A DNA stretch of 64,000 bases from contig JAUJYZ010000491.1 of the NCBI GenBank assembly GCA_033675265.1, positions 143,145 through 207,144 on the forward strand, read 5' to 3'. Source of the stretch: Actinostola sp. cb2023 (taxonomy: Eukaryota > Cnidaria > Anthozoa > Actiniaria > Actinostolidae). Position 1 is the stretch's first letter; each line of letters starts with the position of its first letter. Made by a program: the position numbers and the translations under genes. The notes below the pieces were generated by a model, which saw only the letters and a list, made by a program, of their open reading frames with translations, had not been told where the DNA came from and did no database searches. Positions 46,105-59,376 of the stretch are shown in pieces.

Positions 46105-47059
46105 AGTGTGGCTGAAGCGAATCGTACGAGAATCCTTTAAAAGGCTTGAGAAAACGATCGATCTACATCTACGGTTAACGGTCGTTATATATCATACACC
46201 AACTATAAAATAATTGACCTAAGATTGATCCCAACACCTCACACGATTTCCAATAAGTCCACCTGGCACGAACTATATAACTACTAGGAGCCGCTCCCAC
46301 ACCTGCAAATGGTTATGGGTTGATCCCGCCCTGAAAAGCTCCCAGGCCATGGGGCCAACGAAGGGGAGAGTCCCCTGCATAATGTCGCACACAGGAATAT
46401 CGTCAGAGAGTGGATGCACACAGGAATATCGTCAGAGTGGATGCAATGCAGCATCGATATCTCTCGCATAAAATGTGATTGGATCCTAAAAACCAAACAA
46501 AAACAGGAAAGCGTAAAATTCCCGTGTGAATGAGAAGCAAAATGAAAAGCAGGGGACCCACCCCTTCGTTGACCCCGAGCTCCGAACTAGGTCCGAAATT
46601 AAGGCACAGAGCAGGCCTCCCCAAGGTCAACGAAGAAAGCGGGGAAAAAGGGTACAAAATAACTGAGACGGTACGAAACAAACAATATGATAACCGTCCT
46701 TTTAATAAAAGCAAATGACAAACATCGATGCCAATTTTAATGCAAGTATTGATGCCAAATACAATTATCAGAAACGCCCCCGCCAGTGCGGCCGAGCATC
46801 CGTACTTTCTATATTTGCCTTCTAACGCCCTGAGGAGGGATAGTAGCCTATGATGAGACAAGCAATATAGAAAGGCGTGAGCTAACGGTAATTACGGCGC
46901 TCAGATCAAACTACAACTCGTTTCGCGCTGTGTTATAACAGACTCCCCGGCACATCCCAAGCAATCTCATATAATCCAAAAGTGCGCCCTAGACACACCA
47001 TGTGGAGCTATATCGTTAGATATCAAGCACAAATGTGCCGGGACCTGAGGTTGCCTCCA
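46105..47059 (-). other. Probable 5' (gag) region of the Ngaro-like element, unreadable
   Basis: Several medium frames on both strands without recognisable motifs; GC content is similar to the adjoining RT. A GAATATCGTCAGAG repeat occurs twice at 46395-46437. Attribution rests on position only. Confidence 0.35.
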
Positions 47060-47560
47060 GTAAAACGCGCGTACACATATAATCAAACAATTCTGGCCAC
47101 CTTCACCGGATATATACTGTACACACATAATGATTTCAAACAACTCTGGCCGCCTTTACCGGGTGGTATACACATAGTTTCAACTTCACATGCGGAATAC
47201 AAGCCATAGAAAACATGCGACTTCAAACAATTCTAGCCGTCTTCACCGATGGTATACACATATAATATAACCTGCAACAATTCTGGTCACCTTCACCGGT
47301 GGTATACACATAACTTGCAACAATTCTGGTCGCCTTCACTGGTGGAATACACATATATAACTTCAAACAATTCTAGCCGTCTTCACCGATGGTGTACACA
47401 TATAATATAACTTGCAACAACTCTGGTCGCCTTCACCGGTGGTATACACATATAACTTGCAACCGCCCAATTCTGGTCGCCTTCACCGGTGGTATACACA
47501 TATAACTTGCAACCGCCCAATTCTGGTCGCTTTCACTGGTGAGTCGCCTTCGCCGGTGGA
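47060..47560. repeat. Minisatellite with CTTCACCGGTGGTATACACA-type units
   Basis: About ten imperfect units of roughly 45-60 bases built on AACAATTCTGG, CGCCTTCACCGGTGG and TATACACATATAAC. The units near 47445-47540 are nearly identical, those further left more diverged. The array adjoins the 5' side of the Ngaro-like element. Confidence 0.85.
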
Positions 47561-47701
47561 ATACACTCCATTCCAAATACCTATAAAGCGCTAGTCCGCC
47601 TTAGCCGTTGATAATGATAATAATTACAGATGCAACTTTAAAACGACTTTAAACCAAAATTTGCATTAGTGCTTAAACACTCAACCAGAACGACAATTAG
47701 G

Positions 47702-48180
47702 TTAATGAGCAACGCTTGGAAAATAAAGAAAGGAAACAGGATGCTGAAGGTGAAACTTCGAATAGATACCATGTCTTGCCTCCTGGTAGTGAAGCTCTTC
47801 ATCAGCTGCCAGTAGGTCTTCCTCTTCTGGTGTCTGACGACGTGCCTTAGCAGCGAGCCTGGAGAAATAGGCAGTGATTTGTTGCGTCGTCAAGAACTCG
47901 GAAACTCGAAACAACTTATTCTCACCATCACGACCGTGCTTTCTCCTCATCTCCTTGGATACTATCGAAGCCTCAACCTTGTTGCCTGTCACCTCTCGAA
48001 TTTGGAATTGAGCTTCAAGATAGTCTGGCTGTGTCTTGTTGATCGAAGCGATAGGCTTTCTTGGTTTCCTTCACCTTCAGCATCCTGTCTCCTATGAGGA
48101 GCACGACCTGTGCATTATGGGAAAAAGGGCACCATCAAGAGCCATACCCTTCCTACTCTACAATCTGCCTGCGCACAATT
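47702..48180 (-). pseudogene. Unidentified transposon-like protein fragment
   Basis: The minus-strand frame includes GNKVEASIVSKEMRRKHGRD and FLTTQQITAYFSRLAAKARR followed by a Glu-rich stretch. The FLT-x-QQI-x-x-FFSR-type phrase recurs in uncharacterised repeat-associated cnidarian proteins as far as I recall. Stops lie just upstream (48000-48100). No function is assigned. Confidence 0.4.
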
Positions 48181-48446
48181 TGAGCTCAATGTTCCGGAGA
48201 AACCAGTGAGAAAGAAGGCTCCATACGTCGCCCTGTTACAGGAGATGCTACAAAGCTACTCATGTAGGCACGTGGCTACATAACGCTAATCATTTCAACC
48301 CTTTTGGCTCTCTTTTTAGATATATCATGGAATGCATTTGAAACAAAATGAAATGTAATGAAAAATCACATACTTATTACTTGACACATCATCAAACACA
48401 AGGACTTTAAATCGACTCTTTAAGATTACTGTGTAAATTTTAATTT

Positions 48447-49168
48447 AACAAGACGCTCAATGAGCGTATACTCGGGCATTATGACAAGTAGATCTCTATC
48501 TTTTGCTCAATCTCCGATACTTGACCCTGTTTTTTGATCATGCGTCCAATGCACGTTATGACAATGACAGTTGCGTGACCAGGGAGACTATTTGTCGGTG
48601 AGCATAGATAAAGATATCGAATTAGTACGTACTTGGTACGTCTTGATGTTGCATAGGTCAGATGGTTCTGATAACGCCCTTCGTTTGTTCGTTGTATATA
48701 ATTCAAGGCGCGTTTGTTTTAGTTAAACGTATTTAAGCTTACAAAGGCTTCAATAACACTATTTTCAGTTAATCATGCTTCTTCATTTCTTTTCTGCATC
48801 AGTTAAACACAACTGCTTCTCTCTCAACTCGCTAATAATAGAAGTGCTAACTCGTCATTCCAAGACTACCGACTAGAAGTGCTGTGTAGAAGCTCGTGCT
48901 GTATCGTTCGGAACACTTAACAAAGACATCTTTTAATGTGGTCCTATCGGGTCTACTACGATCAGCGTGTTTGTATGTGAGATGAGGGTATTTCTTTCAT
49001 TCGACTGAGCAATCTTGAAACTCGATACGAACAAATAATTCGGATTTTGGCCTGAAACTCGATATGAACAAATACTTCGCATTCTGTGTACAACCAAAAA
49101 AAAAAAGAAAAAAAAAAAAGAAAGCGTATTCTATAACTCGGGCATCCTCCGGAATTGCCCGAGTAATA
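48447..49168 (-). mobile_element. Short Helentron-type element (minus strand)
   Basis: Read on the minus strand, the 5' end is TTATTACTCGGGC with its stem-loop (plus-strand 49137-49168). The 3' end is GCCCGAGTATACGCTCATTG then GCGTCTTGTT (plus-strand 48447-48480). Only about 720 bases remain and no ORF is intact. Its 3' 250 bases match 25645-25845 and 57060-57242. Confidence 0.7.
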
Positions 49169-50267
49169 ACATTCGAAGACAAACCTTTATTACTTTTTCC
49201 TGAAAAAGGATAATACAAACCACTATGCATGTTGAACTTTCAACACAGGGTTCAATTGAATCGTGAATCTTGAATCAAACTTGAATCGTGCGATTTTAGA
49301 TGGGCTCGAGCCTTCATTTTATTACTACCATACTAATATTTGGCAAATGAATTGATAATGTCGCCCATTCCTATACCAAATACGACTTACTTAGTTAATA
49401 CTTTCAACACTAAAAAGTGATAAGCTTTAAAATTTCTATCGACTGATTATTGCGTGACGGTTACTTTAATTTATTCAGTTTGTTTACATTTAACAGCAAC
49501 AACAAGAAATTATCTCGAACTGAGTTTAAAATAGCTCAATTTTAAGCTCTTACAAAAAAGAAACACTAAAATTGTTTGTTGTTTTCGAGGCTGCTTCTAA
49601 AATCAGAGCCAGCTATGAACCGAAAACTTTAAGACAAAATCACTGTTGCGTGAAGGGCGCAATATTGGCCAAAATTGCCTAGATAGATTTCATTCTACAG
49701 AGCAGGGAATTTGCGGGCCAACTCAGGGATTTTGAGAGTACAAACTAGATGGTTTAAACTTAGCTTCGGACTATTTTAAACAATGGCCCTAAACAATATA
49801 TACCCCACATCAATATAGGGCTCTAGAAACGGCCAAAATTTAGGAGTTTTCTTGAGTACTCCCAGGTAGTGAAAACAACGGCACATTACCGTGGTTAAAA
49901 TATATCATTTAAAACATATTTTTAGTATTTTATACAGTGGAAACATTAGATATCGTGATTCTAAATTTGTAATGCGATACGAGTTTCCATTTTGGAGCAC
50001 GAGCTTGCTGAACTTGCACAAAATTTCGACTTTTCACATGGGCCTCAGAGCGCGTCAGCCGGTAATTTGAACTTTCGTAAATTTTGAAAAAAATAAAAAG
50101 CGCTTGAACTTTTTACTATGATTTTCGAAAAGAGTTCACCCAAGGGGTCACATTGGTGAAATAAAATTGTATTTGATTTTTTACAACTGTCGCGCGATTC
50201 TCGAAATTTACTGACAATGGCTCTTAAGGTGGGACAAGTATTTATACTGACGAGCTAATTAATTATG
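49169..50267. other. No recognisable gene
   Basis: AT-rich, without notable repeats or frames. Confidence 0.5.
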
Positions 50268-50668
50268 CAGTGAGAATAGTGGGATGGTTCAGTATTTTGT
50301 GATTTGAGCTTCGCATTGGCGGGTTATAAAGGATTGAAATCGTGATATGCTAATTCGGTGACGTCAGAGTGGGTTTAATTTATTATACAAAAGCGCCATT
50401 GTGCAAATTATTGACATTTTTTAATCTGGCAAAAAGTTTTTTTACAATTGATATACATGATGTTAATTTTGTTTTTCTATTTCAGAAAAGAGTGCTGCTT
50501 TGAAAAATATAAATAAGTTACGGCAAAACCCACTCTGACGTCACTGAATTAGCATATAAAGTCTTCATCATCATCATCTTCATCATCATATCACGATTTC
50601 AATCCTTTATAACTCGCCAATGCGAAGCTCAAATCACAAAATACTGAACCATCCCACTATTCACTTCA
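50268..50668. mobile_element. Foldback MITE, about 400 bp
   Basis: The left arm (about 50268-50382), including GGGATGGTTCAGTATTTTGT and GTGACGTCAGAGTGGGTTT, is mirrored at 50527-50668. The right arm carries an extra CATCATCATCTT microsatellite (about 50562-50590). Confidence 0.8.
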
Positions 50669-50859
50669 TATGTAATCGATTTTAAAAAGAAAAAAATTCG
50701 TGTCATATACACTTTAAACAGACATTAACTAGCCGTCGTCTTCGTGCGGCAATAAATTGCAGAGCGTTTTGCATTCGCCCGGAGGCTCGGGACTTCCCAC
50801 TAAACTTCCCTCGGCTTCGGGGACATTTAATCACTAATATCCCTCAGTGCCATGGTATT

Positions 50860-51093
50860 ACTTATAATAATACAATAGTGGACAGCTTTACGAGTTCCTA
50901 GTTTCGTACCATCATCGCGCGTCACGCAGATGGTAATACCAATATGTAAATATGTTAATTAATACTTTTTTTCGAAGCTACAATCGGTACCAATTTACTT
51001 TGAAACACTAACGCTTTGAAAATCATCGATAATGGTATTTTGTGGCGCACGCAAAAGGTCTTTTTATCCCCCTCACCCCAACAACAATGTTAA
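50860..51093. repeat. Dispersed repeat, copy inverted relative to 57645-57885
   Basis: About 235 bases, including GTACCATCATCGCGCGTCAC and TGGCGCACGCAAAAGGTCTT, are the reverse complement of 57645-57885 with few differences. No ORF. Confidence 0.8.
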
Positions 51094-51096
51094 TTA

Positions 51097-51866
51097 GGCC
51101 CCGACCACACATACCCAGATATATTTGAATCCGCAATTTTTTCGATGCGGATTGGCCTCTCGTCCACACGTATCCGGTGAATACGGTCGATGAATCCGCA
51201 TCTTTTTGAATACGCTCTCCAGAGTGGATTTTTTTGAATACACTGTGAATACGGCCTCTTCTATTCTCTTTCGCTTCGCTCAGCCGAATAGAAAACGTTT
51301 CATATTTAAGTGATAACGACAATACAAGTTGGAGGGTAGCCATCCAGCAAATCAGTGTTTATTGGTGTTCAAAGTATAGGGTAATAGTGTACAATGTAGA
51401 GGGTTGATGAACCGATAACTAGTTACAAGTTAACGAGTATATGAATAAACTAGGGCTGTTTAAATGTGTAAGTGACACGGTACAACTAGAACTAAATGAG
51501 TGTAATTGCGGGAAAAGCAAACTAAGGGACTAGCTGGCAGAAACGTAACAACAGAATTACTGACTGAAATGCACTGGATGCGTCAAGTGACGAATACACT
51601 TGAAGGAGTGGTATATAAGACTAATATTGGTCCCATGGGGAACACGCCGCATAGCGGCGAGCATGCCTTAAGCACAACAACATGAAAAACATGTGTGGAC
51701 GGTCGAATCGGTATATTTTTGAATACGTTGACGTCACGGTATCGCATCCAGTCTTAACCGCGCGGATTCATCGACCGTATATTCACCGGATGCGTGTAGA
51801 CGGGAGGCCAATCCGCATCGAAAAAGTTGCGGATTCAAAAATATCCGGAGACGTGCGGACGGGGCC
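51097..51866. mobile_element. 770-bp Harbinger-like element with TTA duplication
   Basis: The ends GGCCCCG and CGGGGCC open imperfect inverted repeats of about 105 bp that share TTTTTCGATGCGGATTGGCC. TTA flanks both sides (51094-51096 and 51867-51869). A TWA 3-bp duplication is typical of PIF/Harbinger. No transposase is encoded. Confidence 0.75.
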
Positions 51867-51869
51867 TTA

Positions 51870-53518
51870 GTGGTGCGAATCGAACACGGCGATCATTGCT
51901 ACCCTCAACTTTAATGAGGGGCGAGGGGATTTGTACCATGACATGCATTTAATGTGCAACTTAGTGCCATGTTTGGTAGAATCAGTCAGAATTTAGATAG
52001 TTGTTCCATTGATATTGTCTGGGATTGTCTATGATGTATACACCCTAAATCGAGACAGGTGTTCGTGCGCAAATCATTGTGATATGTTCGTGAAATTCAT
52101 TATGTGCAATAATAATAATAATAATAAATATAAGTATAAGTATACAAATAATCTCTCGAAATTTGTTACTTTGAAAGATCATGTGTTATATATAACTAAT
52201 TGCATAATCGTTGTCGGATTGAAAATCATGAAAGCTATGACCAAAAGGAATTCTGGGAAATTAAAACTCTCAAATAACATCATCAAATCATCGACCTTTT
52301 TATCCAGACTTGTAGGATCTTAGTTAAATAGCTCATATATCTTCAAAACTACGAGAACATTGAATATATCTGCATGTAATGCAGATCATGAACTGATTTC
52401 CTATCCATCCTTGCGGTCTCAGCTTCTATGATTTATGATTTTCAACACGACAATGATGATGCAATTAGCTATATATAAAAAAAGGAGAAGTATTATAGTA
52501 GTAGTGGATTTTTAGGACTTGCCATTTTACGCCATTCATTACATAATGTAGGGAGTGAGACCGGGATGGGGGACTACAGTCATGTAAAAAGTTTTGTTTT
52601 TAATTACTTGGGCACTTCCAGAGGAAGCCCGAGTTATAAAATGAGATTTCTTATTTTTATTTATTTATTTACTTTTCCGTTGTACACAAAATGCCAGGAA
52701 TGTCTGTTTCAGGGTTTCGATTGGCTGAAAACGGGGGTGATGATATCCGAACGCCTAATGAAGTAATTCCGAAAGTATGATTCGCTCAAACGGGTGAAAT
52801 TAGTCCATGAGCCCAGACCTCAAAAATAGCATTTTAGTACTATCTGGGGGGGGGGGGGGGGGGGGGCAAATTCTATCATGCATTTTTGAAATCCCTAATG
52901 ATTCTAGTTTATTTTGATGTATGATAGCCTTGTCTACGATGTAGCTTTCATTGGATTTCAAGGTATTATGTATACACCCCTCAGACCCATTGATTGTACG
53001 TTTTAGCAATATCCGGCTCCATTGTTATCTCTGATAACTTGTACTTTACTATGTCTATTTGTGTTGTAATGACATGTTTTGTTGATGCTTGACTTCTGAA
53101 TATGTTAGTCTACAATATTAGCCCAAGTAGAGATCAGCGAGTGACATTTGGTTGCTATGGTAACGTGGTTTGGTGTACAAACGATACGTGAAGGTGGAAA
53201 TTGTAGATTATTATCTAATTATAATTACATTTTAAGGCTCCTTGATAATTTGATGCATATAATGGAAGGTTTTGTTATTGGTGCATAGGTAAAACTGAGG
53301 AAATTATTTATTTGCTTGTCAAAAATCGACACTAAGTGCTTCGACCCCAGCAAAGGTGAATAATATCACCATCACTTTAACTAGAATCCTGCCAACTTAA
53401 TTGCTCATATTTAGTGACAGTTCAATACAGACGCTGCTCTTTCCATAATTCGAGCTAAATTGGTTCAAATGGAGTCGGCTTTATTATAGTTTACTTCAAT
53501 TGTGATCGCAGCATGGAC
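51870..53518. other. No gene; Helentron 5' end fragment and poly-G tract inside
   Basis: Contains an ATA/AAT microsatellite (about 52108-52130), the Helentron-type 5' stem-loop at 52604-52640, and a G run of about 20 at 52848-52867. No exon was recognised. Confidence 0.5.
52604..52640 (+). mobile_element. Helentron 5' terminal stem-loop fragment
   Basis: TTACTTGGGCACTTCCAGAG followed by GAAGCCCGAGTTATAAA matches the 5' ends at 6661 and 11391, including the spacer GGAAGCCCGAGTTATAAA. The rest of the element is not recognisable. Confidence 0.65.
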
Positions 53519-53740
53519 AATAGAGTCGTTTTCGTATGAGGAACAATAGTTTTTTTCCGTAGGAGTGGAAAGTGGTTACGGTACGGTGCAGTGATGGTGT
53601 CGTGCGGTGACCGTGCCGTATCTAAGCATTCGGATTGGTTGAGCAGTGATTTTGCGCGCTGTGATTGGTTGAATAGAAAGTCTATAAAGTCCGTAACTCT
53701 GTGCGGTAGGTTTCCCACTCATACGAAAACAACTCTATAG
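53519..53740. mobile_element. TA-flanked MITE, about 220 bp
   Basis: The ends GAGTCGTTTTCGTATGAG and CTCATACGAAAACAACTC are inverted repeats with one gap, and TA lies outside both. Compatible with a Tc1/mariner MITE. Confidence 0.65.
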
Positions 53741-53879
53741 CATTTGTACGAATTGTATCTACAAGAAACAGTAGTGTCATTGAGAGAAGAGATTTACGTA
53801 GACAAGCTCATGAAAACAATGAGCGACATAAATAAATAAGTGGTATAAGAGCTAAAGAGATTTCAACGAGCCAGTAACA

Positions 53880-55542
53880 ACCATACTTGAAAGGTTCCCA
53901 GTGCGCAAGTGGGAATCTGATATTCTGGAGCAGGATGGCGAAGACATTCCAAGAAAACTGGATTGGAAAAGTGGCATAAGAGAGAAGACGTACTTGAAAT
54001 TAAGGCAGAAATCAAGACCAGTCACCAGACCAGTGACAACCAACCAGTGAAAAATAGTAAGATATTATTGAGTCGACTCAGCAGCGTATATGACCCACTT
54101 GGAATAATATTACCCACCATGGTCGAAGTATCACCCACCATGGTCGAAGGTAAAGGGATCTACAGAGACGTGTGTGACGAGTACGTTGGTTGGAATGCTG
54201 GAGTCTCAAACAAGGCAACTAATGAGTGGTTAAAATGTACCAACCAGCTGAGAAACGTACATGTGCCAATAAGTTAGTGTAGCTAGAGGAGTAAACGAGA
54301 TCAGCATTGTGCATCTACACGTGTTTGCAGATGCCAGCAAAACAGCTTGTTCAGCGGTTACAATCGCAGTAGTTGAACACGCAATGTGCATGGTCAGGTC
54401 GGGATTGCTGACATCAAAATCTAGGATTTCAAAACGAAACACAACATTAATTGCATAACTCGAACTGGTGAGTGGCCCCCAGGTTGGAAGGTCGATCTAC
54501 GTCGAAGGAGGAGTGTTCACGGAAGAGGTCGATAAGGCATGTGCATGAGAGCATCAACCATCTGGGTGTCGCCAACACAATGGCAGCAGTTAAAGAGCAG
54601 TGGTGGATGCCGCAGTTGAGTTCCAAAGTCAAGAAAGTCAAAGTCAAACACTTGACATATCTGAATTTCTCACTGAGGGAGACAGCCCGTTTTAAACCAC
54701 AGGGATTGACTTCGCTGGACCATTGAAATACAAGATTCACAAGAATCAAGTGCTATATTCTAGTATTTACTTTACGAGCTGTACATTTGGAGATGACCGT
54801 ATCTCAAACTGCCGACAAGTTCCAGAGGAAGCTAAACACGTTTGTCACCCGACGTACTAGACCATGACTCATTGAGACAACGCTGATGTCGTCTTCAAAG
54901 CAACCGTCACGTGGATCAGAAAGCAGCGCGAGTTAGATGGCAGTTCAACATATCCAGTTCCCATGGTGGGGAGGAATGTATGAGAGACTGATCAGAGATC
55001 ATTAGACATCAAAGACCTTATACAAGACGATGGGAAGGACCTTGACGTTTGAGCAACTATATGTAGAAGCAGTAATCATGGACATCAAAAGACACACGAA
55101 TAACTGTCCCTTAACGTACGTGGAGAGTGATGCTGGTGAAGAGCAGATTTTAACCCCAATGTCATGATCAGCTGGGGACAAAATGCTCACTCTTTAGAAG
55201 ACATAGAGCGATGGACAAGATGTGTGTCAGAGATGGAAGAAAGAGTACATCCATAGTCTTATGGAGAGTCATCGTATTAACAAAGGCACAGGCAAGCACC
55301 CCGATGTAGGAGAAGTAGTACTCATTGATGGAGATGCAAAGAACAGATGTGAATGGAAGAAAGGACGTGTCACGAGACATATCAAAGGAAGAGATGGTGT
55401 GGTCAGGGGAGTAACCCTCCTCCACAAGGGCGACCATGGTGTGCTCTCTAGAGCTGAAGGCACCTGTCAACCTCTGGTGAGTACCAATCACAGATGTACC
55501 AGAGTAACGACGAAGCATCAGAGCAGCAGCAAAGGACGCTAG
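53880..55542 (+). pseudogene. BEL/Pao-type pol remnant (RT/RNase H linker, integrase, C-terminal domain)
   Basis: In order: LERFPVRKWESDILEQ (RT tail); SRLSSVYDPLGIILPTMVE and YRDVCDEYVGWNAGVS, typical of the Peptidase_A17/RNase H region of Pao elements, with a small tandem duplication of TMVEVSP; integrase zinc-binding part HESINHLGVANTMAAVKEQW; core pieces DFAGPLKYK and [32 protein letters not shown]; and a C-terminal DUF5641-like stretch VGEVVLIDGDAKNRCEWKKG followed by RVTRHIKGRDG. At least five frameshifts and several stops break it. LTRs were not identified. Confidence 0.8.
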
Positions 55543-56769
55543 TTCAAGGATACAGATACAGGCTATAGGAAGAAGAGTTGAAAGTATAAAGACTTTATTA
55601 CCCTGATATACAAAACTCAACCGTATCATATAAAACGAAAGTAGAAAATGAACTTTAGTAGTCTTGGCTATGGGGATTTTACATTTTGCAATAATAGTTT
55701 TTGGGTGGTCCCCACTCAAACTTAACATGCTTTTCAGTGAACCCCCAAAATTACACACTTTCAGTGGATACTAAATATCATGACTCATGGCTCCTTCCAC
55801 AGTAGTAATACATATTCGTTCCCCGAAAGTAACTGTCCAAGTGTGCAGGATATTGTTGTTACTGGGAAAGCCCTCCTTTATGCAGTAGAGAACCTGCTGA
55901 TCCACGTTTTCTATTCTGATTGATGTCAGCGGATGATCAGTCTAGATGGATCCCCCTTTCCGAGTCTTTGTCAAATATTTTCGGTAACGCCCGGTACTGG
56001 AGAAAGTGGCTGGCCCCCTCCAAATCCCCATAGCCCCCCCTCCCCCCATCAGATACATTCTGAACCCTTTAGGAGAGTGTGAGCGGAAGTTGATTCTTGT
56101 AAAGCTGAGAGATGGGGTTCCTGTGTTATGATTTGATATGTAATCTGATAGGGGGTGTTAAGCGAGAGTATGCATTCCCGTGTAAGAGTGAAGCGAGAGC
56201 GAGCGAGTAAGTGAAAATAACTAGTGCTTTACAATGTTGATAAAAAGTGATTGATGGGAAATTTAGTATTCCAGATCAAGTCGAAACATATCCCACAACA
56301 CTGCTAATTCACAACAAATATAAGCAAGTGCTCCACGTAACACTTTTTTTCGAACATAAATAAATAAGCTAAGGGGATTATACGCCATATATAATTTATG
56401 AAAAAAGTAGTCATGTGACCTATTTCTGATAAATTGTTTTACATACGTACAGTAAAAAGCCATATATTGTTTTAACAACTAATTTCGTTGACGTTTTCAT
56501 TTTAAAAACGTAAAAATCGCCGCTTATTTGGTCAAATTCATGCGAGCCTCGTTTTCATGCTGAAGGATATAAGGGAGAAACTTAAATTGCGAATAATTAG
56601 AGCCCGCTACAATTTTGCGAAGGCAAAATTGCGCAATATGACGCGCAATATGACATTTGACACACTTTAAGGTCATAATCAAAATAGTACTACTAAGAAT
56701 TTGCCCCCTGATATGGTACTAAAAAAAAACCTGGCTCATGGACTAAATAGTTTTTGAGCGTATATCAAA
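55543..56769. other. No recognisable gene
   Basis: Sequence after the BEL/Pao remnant. C-rich near 56030-56050, otherwise AT-rich. Confidence 0.5.
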
Positions 56770-57242
56770 CTAAATCCGAAGTATTGTTCGAAGACTAGAA
56801 GTGCTGGGTCATCGTTAATAGAAGTGCTAACTCATCATTCCACGATTATCGACTAGAAGTGCTGTGTAGAAGCTTGTGATGTATGTATCGAGAGAGAAGC
56901 AGTTGTGTTTAATATGCAGCAGAGAAATGATGTTGTATCGAAGGCAAGCCATCGATCACTTCCTTTTAAACACGCTTATTTCACACACAAACGCATACGC
57001 CGATTCGTGTGGGCCCACTCTGAAAGATCTCGTTTCATTAACAAAAACAAACGCGACAACGAACAAACGAAAGACGTTATCAGAACCATCTGACCATGAA
57101 TATGCAACCTAAACTGGTCGTCCCAAGTACGTACTGCAGAGGGACGATTCGGAGATCTTTATCGATGCTCACCGACACATAGTCTCCCTCGTCACGCAAC
57201 TGTCATTGTCATAATGCCCGAGTATATGCTCATTGAGCGACT
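56770..57242 (+). mobile_element. Helentron-type fragment with 3' end
   Basis: Contains two copies of GACTAGAAGTGCTG. An ORF piece NTLISHTNAYADSCGPTLKD resembles DTLFSLTNAHAVRGRPTLKE of the full-length Helentron copies. It ends with ATAATGCCCGAGTATATGC plus hairpin and GACTTGTT at 57242. The 5' end is missing. Confidence 0.6.
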
Positions 57243-57253
57243 TGTTTTAATAT

Positions 57254-57325
57254 AGCGTAGAATCCCGGTTATAAGCCCTGAGCTTATACTAACTTCGTAA
57301 AGGGTGGTTTTGTGGTGAGCTTATA

Positions 57326-57368
<43 letters not shown>

Positions 57369-57560
57369 TAAAAGGGAGTACAAAAACGTCTGAAATTCGT
57401 TCTATTGAAAAACAATGCTTATAATCGTGACCATTTTAGTTAAACAGTGTTCATGCAACAATAACATTAAAAGTTTTTAAACATGAATATGCTCAGAAAA
57501 CAAACAAACTATAATCTGAGCGGATTTTCAAGCAATGGGCTTATAACCGGGATTCTACGG
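57254..57560. mobile_element. Pogo-like MITE with internal poly-G
   Basis: The ends CGTAGAATCCCGGTTATAAG and mirror CTTATAACCGGGATTCTACG are perfect 20-bp inverted repeats next to TA. A third inner copy of the motif merges into a G run of about 36 (57330-57365). No ORF. Confidence 0.75.
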
Positions 57561-57644
57561 TATTCATTATAATATGCATTTACGACTACTTGAAGACGTT
57601 TACAGAGTGTAACACACATTTTAGTGTGATTTGGTTCGCACCAC

Positions 57645-57885
57645 TAATTAATCAACATTTACGTAGGGGGAGGGGGGTAAAAAGACCTTTTGCGTGCGCC
57701 ACAAAATACCATTATCGATGATTTTCAAAGCGTTAGTGTTTCAAAGTAAATTGGCACCGATTGTAGCTTCGAAAAAAAAGTATTAATTTACATATTTACA
57801 TATTGGTATTACCATCTGCGTGACGCGCGATGATGGTACGAAACTAGGAACTCGTAAAGCAGTCCACTATTGTATTATACTAGCC
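57645..57885. repeat. Dispersed repeat, second copy
   Basis: Inverted counterpart of 50860-51093. Confidence 0.8.
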
Positions 57886-59376
57886 ATTGATTTTGTTTCG
57901 TAACATTACAACAGTAAGGACTGCATAATGAAAAATAAACGGAGATAAAGTCAAAGACTGCAACATAAAGACTACTTGTCTTGTGCTCAGCGGCATTACA
58001 TTCCAAAACACTATACAAATCTGTCACTTGATGTTGTTAACAGAACCTTTAACAAATCTAATGTATTGTCTTAGGTAATGATTGGTGTAATAAGGTAAGA
58101 TTACTTGCATATAGATTTATCAGGCGAAAATCGGTGAAGTTTGAATATATGGCGAAAATGAACAAATTTGAGAAATTACTGTTTTGAATCCAACTGGTCA
58201 AATTTCACTTTTATATGTTTATCTTTAACCGAAAATGTATGTTTAGGCAAACGCTTTATTAGAATTACCTTGTAAAATATAATTTGCAAGCGACTTCCAC
58301 TAAACTAATGTTTGTATCTCAAAAGGCATTTTGTCTCTTAACGAGCGAATTTATGCAAATTAGCAGTAATCGAGACGGCCATAACTTCTCCAGTCTTAGA
58401 GATCCAGTAAATATTTTTTCATGACTTAACAGAACTATCTTAGTGCTTTTCAGAAAAATCTTACAAATTCTCAGAACAAGTCAGAATTTTTAGAAATGAT
58501 CAATTTTCGCTACGTGCTTTTCTTACTTTCTAGACTACCTATCACAGTACGCCTCTTTCAACTGTTAGCATCAAAGTATTATTTCATAAACTGATCTCGT
58601 TTTACCTTTTCTATAAAGACCTTTGAACAGTTTATTACTGGTGTGAACTTGAGTTTCCTCAGATCAATATTCGCTAAGACCGATTTTCAGGGGTTTGGGT
58701 ACGGAGGACTTCCAACCCTATATCTCGACAAATTTTGAGAGCAGAGACAAATAATATATATTTTCTTAAGTTGTATATCAACCTTGTTTTGTGTGGAAAA
58801 TGTAAAGGAAATCCGAGCTTTGGCTAAAATTGAGTGGTCGATCCTTAGGCGGACAGCCTCTTAATTAGTGTACAGAGTTCACATAAGAAGTCCAGAAAGT
58901 ACATTTTCTGTAGTTTTCTGTCAAATTATGAGCCCCACGATTTCTGACGCTTTTCTGGAGAATTTCACATTTGATCATTGAAAACTTGCGTAAATAAATA
59001 TAATATTCCTATATAAACTTGACCAGCGTCTATTATTATTATTATTATTTACTGTACTTTCATCTTTATATTTTCAAGTGGATAGATAAAATCCGAACCC
59101 CAAGGTCATCCAATGAAGCACGTCAACGCATATTTACTAAGCTTTCAGGTGTGTTTATTTTTAGTACATGTATATACACGTAAGATAATAATGGCATGCA
59201 CAATGGCATTTGAAAATATTGGATAGTACATTTATGTTACTTTCTACAGTCACAGGACACAAGTATTCGTCAGTTTCGAAAATCGCGCGTGAAATTTGCC
59301 GACGCGTTCGCCAAGTCAGCGCGGGAAAACATGCAATATTTCAACGCGGGCCGCCCCGTTTAGGCGTTTTTTTTTT
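57886..59376. other. No recognisable gene
   Basis: AT-rich with a TTA microsatellite at 59033-59050; no frames or repeat ends of note. Confidence 0.5.
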
